NCBI GenBank assembly: GCA_964540855.1
Contig: CAZIOI010000033.1
Span: 1-6,586, forward strand
Source of the DNA: CAZIOI01 sp964540855
GTDB taxonomy: Bacteria; Patescibacteriota; UBA1384; DTJR01
Reading direction: 5' to 3'
DNA length: 6,586 nucleotides
Shown: positions 1 to 6,307 of the stretch, piece by piece
Position numbering within the stretch: the stretch's first letter is position 1
Layout of the letters: every line of letters starts with the position of its first letter
The notes under the pieces: model-generated
Database searches by the model: none
Told to the model about the DNA's origin: nothing
The model's input: only the letters and a program-made list of their open reading frames with translations
Program-made: the position numbers and the translations under genes

Positions 1-75
1 TGGTGGACCTGACAGGACTTGAACCTGCGACCCTCTGCATGCCATGCAGATGCTCTACCACTGAGCTACAGGCCC
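1..75 (-). tRNA. tRNA-Ala (anticodon GGC), complete with encoded CCA
   Basis: This is a complete cloverleaf on the minus strand. The acceptor stem is formed by 69-75 and 5-11 and contains the G3:U70 wobble pair that is the classic alanine identity element. The D arm has a GCTC/GAGC stem, and the anticodon stem is TCTGC/GCAGA. The 7-base anticodon loop reads ATGGCAT, giving anticodon GGC (complement at 41-43), which decodes GCC and GCU. The T arm has the standard TTCAAGT loop with one G-U pair in its stem. The discriminator base is A (position 4), and the terminal CCA is encoded at 1-3, exactly at the window edge. It is the last element in the block, 147 nt after the gpmI stop, and probably has its own promoter at 190-218. 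No mismatch suggests a pseudogene. Confidence 0.97.
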
Positions 76-121
76 GAATAATACAAGTTAAAAATTAAAA
101 TGTAAAAGTTAAAATTGTGGT

Positions 122-134
122 GTCGCTTTGCGAC
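122..134. repeat. Small perfect hairpin in the leader before tRNA-Ala
   Basis: GTCGC (122-126) and GCGAC (130-134) pair perfectly around a 3-nt loop. On the plus strand a run of T (140-146) follows, but no plus-strand gene lies upstream to terminate. On the minus strand the hairpin sits about 47 nt before the tRNA 5' end and is followed by ACCACAATTTT, a poor terminator tail. It may help tRNA precursor folding or processing, or be a weak bidirectional terminator. The role is not determined. Confidence 0.4.
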
Positions 135-189
135 GATTGTTTTTTTAAGGTGCGGTGCGTTCGAGGCTTTTATAAAATTCTGACACTGT

Positions 190-218
190 ATTTTAACATT
201 TCCAAACCATATAATCAA
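190..218 (-). promoter_or_regulatory. Probable sigma70-type promoter for tRNA-Ala, with extended -10
   Basis: Reading the minus strand, TTGATT (213-218) is separated by 17 nt from TAAAAT (190-195). The bases TGT lie immediately before the -10, giving an extended -10 (TGn). It starts just after the stop codon of the last gpmI, so it overlaps no coding sequence. Predicted initiation is near 183-187, giving a leader of about 110 nt ahead of the tRNA that RNase P would remove. It is identified by consensus match only. Confidence 0.5.
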
Positions 219-222
219 CAAC

Positions 223-1749
223 TTATTTGATGATCAAGCTTTCTTCAAAATCATCTGATTTTTCCATTTGTGCAAGATCGAGAATTGTTGAGGAAATGTT
301 TGCTAATTTTCCGCCTTCCTTAAGTTTTATTGATTCATCGGAAGACAGAACGATAAATGGAACGGGATTGTTTGTATGCTCGGTATAAGGCTGTCCGCTC
401 TGCGGATCAACCATTTGCTCGATATTACCATGATCAGCCGTGATTATCAGCGGAACATCCATCTCAAGACAAACATCCGCAACCTCTTTGACTATTTTAT
501 CTAATACCTCGACAGCTTGAACGGCGGCCGGAAATACACCGGTGTGTCCGACCATATCACCATTGGCAAAATTACAAATTATCAAGGGGAATTCCTTGCG
601 CCTGATGTGCCTGATTAACTCATTCTTTACTTCTTCCGCCGACATCTGCGGTTTTAGGTCGTATGATTTTACATCGGGAGAGGGGACAAGAATCCTATCC
701 TCCAGCGGATACGGATCTTTTTTGTTGCCATTAACAAAATAAGTCACATGAGCAAACTTTTCCGTTTCCGCCAGATGAAATTGTCTTAGGTTTTTATCGC
801 TATAATGCTGACCTATAGTGTGATTAACCTCGATTGAGCCAAATGCCGATCGTGAGCTAACCTCCAATTCTTGTTCGATGCCGTAGGGAATAAATGAAAT
901 AAAATTGATCCCCTCAATTTTTCTTCTGGGAAATTTATCAAAATCCTTATCTAAAAATGCGGTCGTCAATTGTCTTGTTCTATCTGAGCGAAAGTTAAAA
1001 AATATTATTGTATCATTATTGTTAACTTTGCATTCTCCGCCCTCTATGATTCTCGGTTTTATAAACTCGTCTGTCTCTCCCTTTTTATATGCATTTGAGA
1101 TCGCCGAGAGAGCAGATTTTTCTTGAATACCAACACCATCGGCAATCGCATTATAAATCTTCTGTGTCTTTAGCCAGTCACCTTTTCTATCCAAAAACCC
1201 TCTTCCGGTAATCGTTGCTATTCTTCCGGTTTTCAATCCCTCGCAAGCTTTCGTAATGGTATTTACAAACTCTATCCCTTTCATCGGGTTTGTGTCTCTG
1301 CCATCTGTGAACGCATGTATCAATACATTTTCATGACCGACCTTGCTGCAAAGCTTTAGCAGCGCCAAAAGGTGCACTATATGTGAGTGTATTCCGCCAT
1401 TAGAGACTATGCCCATCAGATGGACTGCGGTCCCGTTCTTTTTTGATTCTTCTATGGCGTTTAATAGTGCCTCGTTTTTATAAAAACTCCCGTCTATAAT
1501 TGATTTATTTATTATCGAAATATCCTGCCAAACAATTTGTCCGGCACCTATGTTCATATGTCCGACTTCGGAGTTTCCGACTTCGTGACCCGGGAGTCCG
1601 ACAGAAATACCCGAGGCGGATATTAATGTATTTGGAAACTTTCTTAATATACGATCGTAATTTGTCGTTTGCGCAATAGTTATGGCGTTACCGCCCCAAC
1701 TTGGACCGTGACCCCAACCATCAAGAATCACTAAAACTACATTTTTCAT
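223..1749 (-). CDS. gpmI: 2,3-bisphosphoglycerate-independent phosphoglycerate mutase, divergent copy 1
   Basis: This 508-residue protein of the alkaline-phosphatase superfamily interconverts 3- and 2-phosphoglycerate through a phosphoserine intermediate with two metal ions. Visible family residues are the N-terminal metal Asp10 (VILDGWG), the nucleophile Ser60 in HEVGNSEVGH, His121, Asp149/Arg151/Asp152 (TDGRD), Arg254/Arg257 (NFRSDR), Lys331 (ETEKFAHVTYF), Asp398/His402 (NGDMVGH), Asp438/His439 (TADHGN) and His458. Length is normal for the family. Two regions deviate. The usual GRYYAMDRD motif is GRGFLDRKG (182-190), one residue shorter, and the usual C-terminal DIAPT...EMTG block is degraded (about 482-508). 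The ATG overlaps the TAA of the upstream gpmI as TAATG. An AAGGGGG Shine-Dalgarno sits 11 nt upstream inside that gene. Fold and metal chemistry look intact; substrate handling may differ from copy 2. Confidence 0.93.
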   Translation of the reverse strand: MKNVVLVILDGWGHGPSWGGNAITIAQTTNYDRILRKFPNTLISASGISVGLPGHEVGNSEVGHMNIGAGQIVWQDISIINKSIIDGSFYKNEALLNAIEESKKNGTAVHLMGIVSNGGIHSHIVHLLALLKLCSKVGHENVLIHAFTDGRDTNPMKGIEFVNTITKACEGLKTGRIATITGRGFLDRKGDWLKTQKIYNAIADGVGIQEKSALSAISNAYKKGETDEFIKPRIIEGGECKVNNNDTIIFFNFRSDRTRQLTTAFLDKDFDKFPRRKIEGINFISFIPYGIEQELEVSSRSAFGSIEVNHTIGQHYSDKNLRQFHLAETEKFAHVTYFVNGNKKDPYPLEDRILVPSPDVKSYDLKPQMSAEEVKNELIRHIRRKEFPLIICNFANGDMVGHTGVFPAAVQAVEVLDKIVKEVADVCLEMDVPLIITADHGNIEQMVDPQSGQPYTEHTNNPVPFIVLSSDESIKLKEGGKLANISSTILDLAQMEKSDDFEESLIIK

Positions 1750-3314
1750 TATGACAATGACCCCCTTAGGTCTATTCCTGACATTTCTTCTGTGATCGGC
1801 AAACCAAGCTCACACATTATTGTTGGCGCGATATCCGCCAAGATTCCGATCGGGTCAGATTCAAAAAACGCATCTTTTGTGCTGTAACTACCTGTGTTAT
1901 TTGGTGTGGCAAATATAAAAGGCACAGGATTTAGCGTGTGTTCCTTGTTAATTTTTTTTGTTCTCAGGTCAATCATCTCGTCGCAATTTCCGTGGTCGGC
2001 TGTCACAAAAACGCTATATCCGCTTGAGAGCAGGCCTTTGACAGATTCACCAAGTGAGTTGTCCATAAACTCGATAGAATCAACACAGGCTTCGAGATTG
2101 CCACTGTGACCTACCATATCACCGTTGGCAAAATTTGCGCATATAAAGTCAAAGTTCTTTTTTGTTGCTGATATTATTTCTTGCGAGATCTCTGCCGCTC
2201 TCATCTGGGGATACATATCGTGAGATTTTACTTTCGCCGAGTCTATCAGTTTATTTTCCTGTTTTTCATATGGTTGCTTTTCGCCGCCTGCAAAAAAGTA
2301 TGTCACATGGGCGAATTTTTCTGTTTCTGCGACATGAAATTGAGTAAGACCGTTTTGCGAGATAATCTTTGGTAGTGGATTATCCATAGAATTAGTCTTA
2401 GGGTCATTTAAGTCGATGTTTGAAAATAATACTTTTGCGGGAATATTGTCGTCGTATGTTGTCATAGTGTAAAAATTTGTCGCTTGAGAATCTCTATCAA
2501 AATCCTCGAACTTCTGATCTACAAACGCTCTGGTCAGTTGGATTGCCCTATCGGATCTATAATTTAAAAAAACGAACACATCTTTTGATAAATCCGCCTT
2601 ATAATCCGCGAGCGTGCATGGAGTAATAAACTCATCTGTTTCATTTCTAGAGTACGAATCTTTTATAGCTTCTTCGATTGAGTTTATCCTGTTTGCGCTT
2701 TTTCCCAATATAGCATCATACGCCAGCTTTAATCTATCGTAGTTTTTGTCTCGATCCATGGCAAAATACCTGCCGCTTAATGACCCAATTGTTACATTGT
2801 CTTTGACATATCCGGAAATTTTTTTAACAAACTTTTCTATCGATTTTTCCGGACAATCTCTGCCGTCTGCGAATAAGTGTAAATAAATGCGGTTTGATCC
2901 TGCTGAATGTCTGAATAATTCGGTAAATTCAATCAAATGATCGATATGGCCGTGAACGGCACCATCGGAAAAAATACACATCAAATGAAGGTTTGTTTGA
3001 TCCTGTGATATGAGCTTTCTGATTTCTTCGATGCTCTGTTTTTTTTCAATCGAGCCGTCCCTGATCGATTTGTCAATTTGCGGTAAATCCTGCAAAACGA
3101 CTCTTCCAAGCCCGATATTGGTATGTCCGACCTCGGAATTTCCGATTTCACCCCAACCTAAACCCACTTCCTGACCGGAAGCGTTCAAAAGAGCCTTTGG
3201 ATAACTCGAAATAATGCGGTCGATATTGGGCGTTTTTGCCAATAAAACAGCGTTACCCTCCTCAACCCTAGATATCCCAAAGCCGTCTAGAATTATTAAG
3301 GCGACTTTACTCAT
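1749..3314 (-). CDS. gpmI: 2,3-bisphosphoglycerate-independent phosphoglycerate mutase, canonical copy 2
   Basis: This 521-residue enzyme catalyses the same 3-PG/2-PG reaction and keeps the full standard motif set. It has Asp10 (IILDGFG), nucleophile Ser60 in GEIGNSEVGH, His121, the FADGRD loop (148-153), Arg182 and Arg188 in GRYFAMDRD, Arg253/Arg256 (NYRSDR), Lys333 (ETEKFAHVTYF), Asp399/His403 (NGDMVGH), Asp440/His441 (TADHGN), His459, and an intact C-terminal ADIAPTIM...EEMSG block (493-513). Its start overlaps the eno stop by 8 nt (ATGAGTAA). The only GAGG upstream is about 15 nt away, so initiation probably depends on ribosomes finishing eno. The final Arg-Gly codons (AGG GGG) double as the Shine-Dalgarno for the next gpmI. 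It is the better candidate for the housekeeping glycolytic mutase of the pair. Confidence 0.96.
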   Translation of the reverse strand: MSKVALIILDGFGISRVEEGNAVLLAKTPNIDRIISSYPKALLNASGQEVGLGWGEIGNSEVGHTNIGLGRVVLQDLPQIDKSIRDGSIEKKQSIEEIRKLISQDQTNLHLMCIFSDGAVHGHIDHLIEFTELFRHSAGSNRIYLHLFADGRDCPEKSIEKFVKKISGYVKDNVTIGSLSGRYFAMDRDKNYDRLKLAYDAILGKSANRINSIEEAIKDSYSRNETDEFITPCTLADYKADLSKDVFVFLNYRSDRAIQLTRAFVDQKFEDFDRDSQATNFYTMTTYDDNIPAKVLFSNIDLNDPKTNSMDNPLPKIISQNGLTQFHVAETEKFAHVTYFFAGGEKQPYEKQENKLIDSAKVKSHDMYPQMRAAEISQEIISATKKNFDFICANFANGDMVGHSGNLEACVDSIEFMDNSLGESVKGLLSSGYSVFVTADHGNCDEMIDLRTKKINKEHTLNPVPFIFATPNNTGSYSTKDAFFESDPIGILADIAPTIMCELGLPITEEMSGIDLRGSLS

Positions 3315-4476
3315 TTTTTGCGATAATTTCCTCGATTCTTAACAATCTGTTGTACTTGGAAACCCTTTCTCCCCTCGATGGAGCACCCAGTTTTGCATAG
3401 TCTGCTCCAACGCCGACCGCAAAGTCTGCGATAAAGCTGTCTTCGGTCTCACCGCTTCTATGTGACGCAACAACTTTATACGCTTTTTCTTTTGCAAGAC
3501 GAACAAAATCGATGGCTTCCGTTACCGTTCCGACTTGATTTGGCTTAACGATAACAGCGTTTGCAACACCTCTCTCGTGACCCATCTCAAGTCTGCTAAC
3601 AGTGGATGAAAATATATCATCAGCGACAATCAGAACATCTTTTCCCAATGTTTGAGTTATCTCCGCCCATTGATCGAAATCGTCTTCTTCGGCGGGATCT
3701 TCCAGCATTGCGATCTGATATGTCGAAACCAGTTTGTTCAATGTAACACCCCTAGGTATGACGCCAGCCATATCCAGACCTATTTTTACAACTCCTGTTT
3801 GCTGCAAAAGTCTCAATGCGTCTTCATCGGAAGGAAGAGTTGGCGCAAATCCGCCCTCGTGACCAACGGCGATCGTCAAACCCCTGTCTTTGAGTAGATC
3901 TTTTAGCCTGTGAAAACCCTCCGAAGCCTCCCGATAATTTTCTTTGAATGTTTCTTTTGTGCCGATTGATAAAAATTCCTGAATCTGTAAATTGTTGTCC
4001 GCGTGCTTTGCTCCCTCTATGAAATTGAATAGGGGAATAGGTATTTTTACGGCCGTATTTTGACTTAATTTTGCAATGTAAGCAAAAAGCGGCTCATTTT
4101 GTTTGACAGCCCCAGCTTTGCAAGCGGCAACCGATATCGCGAGTATGGTGTTAGCGCCCAGGTTGCTCTTGTGCGCCGTTGCGTCCAAATCAATCATTAC
4201 TTGATCAATGGATTTTAAATCTTCGATATCCAAGCCAACCAGTGCCGGAGCAATGATTTTTTCGACATTTGAGATAGCTTTTAGCAGACCTTGACCATTG
4301 TATCGTGCAGGATCGTTGTCGCGAAGCTCGATCGCCTCGTATGCCCCGACAGATGCACCGCTAGGTACTGAAGCGATTGCACTGATGTGATTTTGCGTAG
4401 TTAGCTCAACTTCAAGAGAGGGTTCGCCACGGGAATCCAAAATCTCACGTGCCTTGATTGACTCTATCTTGTCCAC
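3307..4476 (-). CDS. eno: Enolase (phosphopyruvate hydratase), short divergent form
   Basis: Enolase converts 2-phosphoglycerate to phosphoenolpyruvate with two Mg ions. Recognisable elements are the N-terminal AREILDSRG (9-17), the mobile loop PSGASVG (38-44), His158 and Glu167 (KHADNN...QEF), catalytic Glu207 (GHEGG), metal ligands Asp235, Glu259 and Asp286, catalytic Lys311 (KPNQVGT), SHRSGETED (338-346) with His339/Arg340, and Lys362 (AKLGAPSRGERVSKYN). At 389 residues it is well below the usual 420-440. The missing sequence is mainly between the GHEGG motif and Asp235 and between Asp235 and Glu259, where the usual ASEFY segment is absent, plus the C-terminal tail. GDEGG is GHEGG here, and the usual NGG before the conserved His is EGA. 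The start is GTG with an AGGAGG 4 nt upstream, and it gives the expected family N-terminus. It lies 18 nt after pgi. Confidence 0.95.
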   Translation of the reverse strand: MDKIESIKAREILDSRGEPSLEVELTTQNHISAIASVPSGASVGAYEAIELRDNDPARYNGQGLLKAISNVEKIIAPALVGLDIEDLKSIDQVMIDLDATAHKSNLGANTILAISVAACKAGAVKQNEPLFAYIAKLSQNTAVKIPIPLFNFIEGAKHADNNLQIQEFLSIGTKETFKENYREASEGFHRLKDLLKDRGLTIAVGHEGGFAPTLPSDEDALRLLQQTGVVKIGLDMAGVIPRGVTLNKLVSTYQIAMLEDPAEEDDFDQWAEITQTLGKDVLIVADDIFSSTVSRLEMGHERGVANAVIVKPNQVGTVTEAIDFVRLAKEKAYKVVASHRSGETEDSFIADFAVGVGADYAKLGAPSRGERVSKYNRLLRIEEIIAKNE

Positions 4477-4494
4477 AGCCCCTCCTAATTGTGG

Positions 4495-5622
4495 TTATTG
4501 CGATTTGGTGATTTCTTCCAATGTTATATCTTTGCTTCTTTCGACAGCGGGTTGATCAAACGGATTGACTCCGCGCATTATCGAGCTGTAAAAGGCTACC
4601 AAGTGCCAGAAACTCACAAGCTCGCCGACCGACTCTTCACAAATCCTGTCTATTTCTATTGTAACATTTGGTACGTTTTTTTCATCAGCATCAAGCTTTG
4701 TTCCGTGGTATTCCGCCAATAAGCCGGTCTGAAGGCTCAACCCGTCAATAACATCCAGTGTGCCGGATTTATATGGAATATCTTTGATTTTTTCGTCCAG
4801 CGATATCTTGCGATCGTTGTTTGCGTTTTTGACGGTTATAAACGTACCTATTACGCTCTTTTTGCCTCCCAAAAATCGCTGATTAGTGTGATGTTGGGCC
4901 TCCGGCGAGAGGGCGGCGTAAAATGTTTGACCATTGCCGTCTTTGCAGGCTGACTCGTGCATCAACTGGACTATCAGGTTTTGAAACGATCTTAGCGCTT
5001 CGGAATATATAGGGACATAAACTTCGTTATAACCCTGTTTTTCAAGCTCAAAATAGTATTTTGATAGGGAATAGGCTAAATCCTTCATTTTGTAGCCGTC
5101 AATCATACCGTTTTGAACCTTTTTAGTGTCTATGCCGACTAATTGGGATGGAACAAACGCCGAAGATGTCCCGCCGGAGAATCTTCCACCGATAGGGGGG
5201 TGGGGGATTATTTCCCAACCCATTGTTTTTGCCATTTGCGAAAGTGTCCCTTCCTCTGGGTTCGTGACAGCCAGAATATCATAATCGCTAAATGCCGCTA
5301 GCGCCTCGATTAGCCCGAGAGTGTTACCTGATTTCGAAATAGCAATCACGATCGTGTCTTCGGATTTAAATTTCTTTTGAATCTTTTCGATATAATCTGG
5401 CTCCATTGTCCAGATGGTCGCCGATTCTTTCTGGGGGTTTAGAGCTCCATAATACGCATCATAAGATGTGATTGATCCGCCATTGCCGATTACGACAAGT
5501 TTATTGTATTTGGCGAATTTTTCGAGCTTTGGGATTAGAGCGTACAAATCTTCTCTATAATCAAACACCTCGTTCCAATCATCGGGCGCCTGTTCAATGT
5601 TTTTTAGATCAATATTTATCAT
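4495..5622 (-). CDS. pgi: Glucose-6-phosphate isomerase, compact SIS-domain type
   Basis: This enzyme interconverts glucose-6-phosphate and fructose-6-phosphate. Counting from the chosen start (375 residues), it shows the sugar-phosphate loops GNGGS (46-50) and SKSGN (96-100), GGRFSGG with Arg147, the HES segment with Glu223 (the likely base), AQHHTNQRF with His244 (the likely ring-opening His) and FDQPAVERSK with Lys364. It resembles the compact archaeal-style Pgi rather than the roughly 550-residue E. coli enzyme. An upstream ATG at 5637 would add MGEVK. The ATG at 5622 is preferred because a strong GGGGGAGGTG Shine-Dalgarno sits just before it, inside those five extra codons. The gene is 57 nt after the membrane protein and 18 nt before eno. 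A hairpin at 5630-5660 could cover its ribosome binding site. Confidence 0.93.
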   Translation of the reverse strand: MINIDLKNIEQAPDDWNEVFDYREDLYALIPKLEKFAKYNKLVVIGNGGSITSYDAYYGALNPQKESATIWTMEPDYIEKIQKKFKSEDTIVIAISKSGNTLGLIEALAAFSDYDILAVTNPEEGTLSQMAKTMGWEIIPHPPIGGRFSGGTSSAFVPSQLVGIDTKKVQNGMIDGYKMKDLAYSLSKYYFELEKQGYNEVYVPIYSEALRSFQNLIVQLMHESACKDGNGQTFYAALSPEAQHHTNQRFLGGKKSVIGTFITVKNANNDRKISLDEKIKDIPYKSGTLDVIDGLSLQTGLLAEYHGTKLDADEKNVPNVTIEIDRICEESVGELVSFWHLVAFYSSIMRGVNPFDQPAVERSKDITLEEITKSQ

Positions 5623-5623
5623 T

Positions 5624-5635
5624 TTCACCTCCCCC
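5624..5635 (-). promoter_or_regulatory. Strong Shine-Dalgarno that fixes the pgi start
   Basis: On the minus strand GGGGGAGGTG lies directly before the ATG at 5622, with the GGAGG core about 5 nt from the start. The longer frame beginning at 5637 would translate this sequence as Gly-Glu-Val-Lys and has no good Shine-Dalgarno of its own. The shorter start is therefore more likely. Confidence 0.8.
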
Positions 5636-5660
5636 ATATCTTACAGAAGGTAAGAGGGGA
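5630..5660 (-). promoter_or_regulatory. Hairpin able to sequester the pgi ribosome binding site
   Basis: In minus-strand RNA, TCTTAC (5650-5655) pairs perfectly with GTAAGA (5639-5644) around a 5-nt CTTCT loop. The stem extends through TCCCC (5656-5660) pairing with GGGGA (5630-5634) across a 4-nt bulge. The last arm is part of the pgi Shine-Dalgarno. The upstream gene's stop codon is only about 20 nt before the hairpin, so a terminating ribosome could open it. The pairing is visible directly; the regulatory role is inferred. Confidence 0.4.
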
Positions 5661-5666
5661 TGTAAA
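5638..5666 (-). promoter_or_regulatory. Possible internal promoter just ahead of pgi
   Basis: On the minus strand TTTACA (5661-5666) and TAAGAT (5638-5643) are spaced by 17 nt. Initiation would fall in the G run near 5631-5633, giving a very short leader that keeps the Shine-Dalgarno but loses the hairpin. The -10 is a 4/6 match, so this is tentative. Confidence 0.25.
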
Positions 5667-5679
5667 TAATTGCGCGGAA

Positions 5680-6012
5680 CTATAGGACGATCCTAAGCCA
5701 TCTGATCAGTATCAGAATTAGACCTAATAATAGAATCGATGTAAAAACCGGAAAAGTGTAACGAGTCCATTTTTCGGGGAAGAAGCTATCAAAGACGTAA
5801 CCTTTTTCGGCGCCGTATTTTTGCGCCAAATTTGTCAGCGGGCATTTCATACCATTACCGAAGAAAACTATTCCTTCCAGTGCAATTAGTCCGAGTGCAA
5901 TATTGAGTGGCAATCCGGACAAACCTACTACCCCGCAATATACTATAAAGAAAACCGAACCGGCCATTATCAAAAATATTATCGTGTGGACAAATTTGAT
6001 TAGTTTTAGCAT
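5680..6012 (-). CDS. Small three-helix membrane protein of unknown function
   Basis: This 110-residue hydrophobic protein probably sits in the cytoplasmic membrane. Predicted helices are at about 9-29, 33-52 (containing Glu46) and 87-106. Between the second and third lies a polar segment with GNGMKCPLTNLAQKYG (52-67) and then DSFFPEKWTRY (75-85). The Cys-Pro-Leu-Thr after a helix ending in Gly/Asn recalls the CPLT motif of small DUF2784-type membrane proteins, but the match is too short for a firm family assignment. No cleavable signal peptide is evident, since the first helix is probably a membrane anchor. It is the first gene after the promoter at 6048-6076 and leads the glycolytic operon, yet nothing in its sequence suggests an enzyme of that pathway. 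No clear Shine-Dalgarno precedes the ATG, and the predicted leader is only about 29 nt. Confidence 0.8.
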   Translation of the reverse strand: MLKLIKFVHTIIFLIMAGSVFFIVYCGVVGLSGLPLNIALGLIALEGIVFFGNGMKCPLTNLAQKYGAEKGYVFDSFFPEKWTRYTFPVFTSILLLGLILILIRWLRIVL

Positions 6013-6047
6013 CTGTCAGGCTTTATTTTTAAATAGACTCTAATCAA

Positions 6048-6076
6048 ATTATATCAATTGAATTTTTCACCGCCAA
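6048..6076 (-). promoter_or_regulatory. Sigma70-type promoter of the membrane protein-pgi-eno-gpmI operon
   Basis: On the minus strand TTGGCG (6071-6076) and a perfect TATAAT (6048-6053) are separated by exactly 17 nt. Initiation is expected near 6041, about 29 nt before the ATG of the membrane protein. It lies downstream of the terminator of the preceding gene and is the best promoter in the gap, so it probably drives the whole five-gene operon. Confidence 0.7.
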
Positions 6077-6247
6077 ACCCAAATGGTTAGATTCACGCAA
6101 TAAAAGTCTTTAAGATGCGCCCTAAGCCTGCCGAGGAAATTTCTTTCGCTAAATCTTCTCAAGACAATTTTAAGGTGAAAAATTGTGCCGACATATATGT
6201 ACAGAGTGAATGAATTCTTTCAAATTTCTTTTCTGTGATAGTGTTAC
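6077..6247. other. Gene-free AT-rich intergenic stretch with one inverted repeat
   Basis: Between the operon promoter and the upstream terminator I see no convincing gene or RNA. The only notable structure is an 8-bp AT-rich inverted repeat: ACAATTTT (6164-6171) with AAAATTGT (6179-6186) around a 7-nt loop. A 10-bp palindrome ACATATATGT (6191-6200) follows nearby. An 11-codon frame opens at the palindrome's ATG on the minus strand but has no ribosome binding site. The repeat lies about 90 nt upstream of the -35 box and could be an operator, but nothing else supports that. Confidence 0.35.
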
Positions 6248-6290
6248 AAAAAAAGAGAGGGGAGCTTACATAGCTCCCCGAGCTTTCTCG
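6248..6290 (-). terminator. Rho-independent terminator of the upstream small gene
   Basis: On the minus strand GGGGAGCT (6272-6279) and AGCTCCCC (6259-6266) form a perfect 8-bp GC-rich stem with a 5-nt loop. TCTC and seven T residues (6248-6254) follow. A smaller hairpin, CGAG-AAAG-CTCG (6279-6290), abuts its upstream side. The structure begins about 17 nt after the stop codon at 6308 and insulates the glycolytic operon from upstream transcription. Confidence 0.9.
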
Positions 6291-6307
6291 CAAACTTGGC
6301 GGTAGAA

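Noticed and set aside
78..106. TTTACA-N17-TATTAT promoter-like pair immediately before tRNA-Ala on the minus strand
   Set aside because: The -10 box ends only 2 nt before the mature tRNA 5' end, so initiation would fall inside the tRNA. The match is probably a product of AT-rich sequence.
122..146. Plus-strand intrinsic terminator (hairpin followed by a T run)
   Set aside because: There is no plus-strand gene upstream in the window and the 5-bp stem is short, so it is recorded only as a hairpin of unknown role.
542..742. Plus-strand open frames opposite gpmI, eno and pgi (for example 542-742, 905-1126, 1894-2109, 3652-3897, 4489-4722)
   Set aside because: Each lies antisense within a well-supported conserved gene, shows no recognisable domain and has no sign of its own expression signals.
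3307..4476. Enolase as a frameshifted or truncated pseudogene because of its short length
   Set aside because: N-terminal, middle and C-terminal motifs are all in one uninterrupted frame with catalytic residues in order, and the gene has a good ribosome binding site. The shortening is internal and looks like lineage divergence.
4495..5637. Longer pgi starting at the ATG at 5637
   Set aside because: The extra five codons are made of the Shine-Dalgarno sequence that serves the ATG at 5622. The longer start has no comparable ribosome binding site.
223..6012. Alternative genetic code (UGA read as Gly), as in some candidate phyla
   Set aside because: About 1,900 codons with many Gly residues contain no in-frame TGA, and the four enzyme genes and membrane gene end in TAA or TAG at the expected family C-termini.
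6158..6193. 11-codon leader peptide on the minus strand upstream of the operon
   Set aside because: It has no Shine-Dalgarno and no run of regulatory codons, and it lies upstream of the operon promoter, so it would not be on the operon mRNA.
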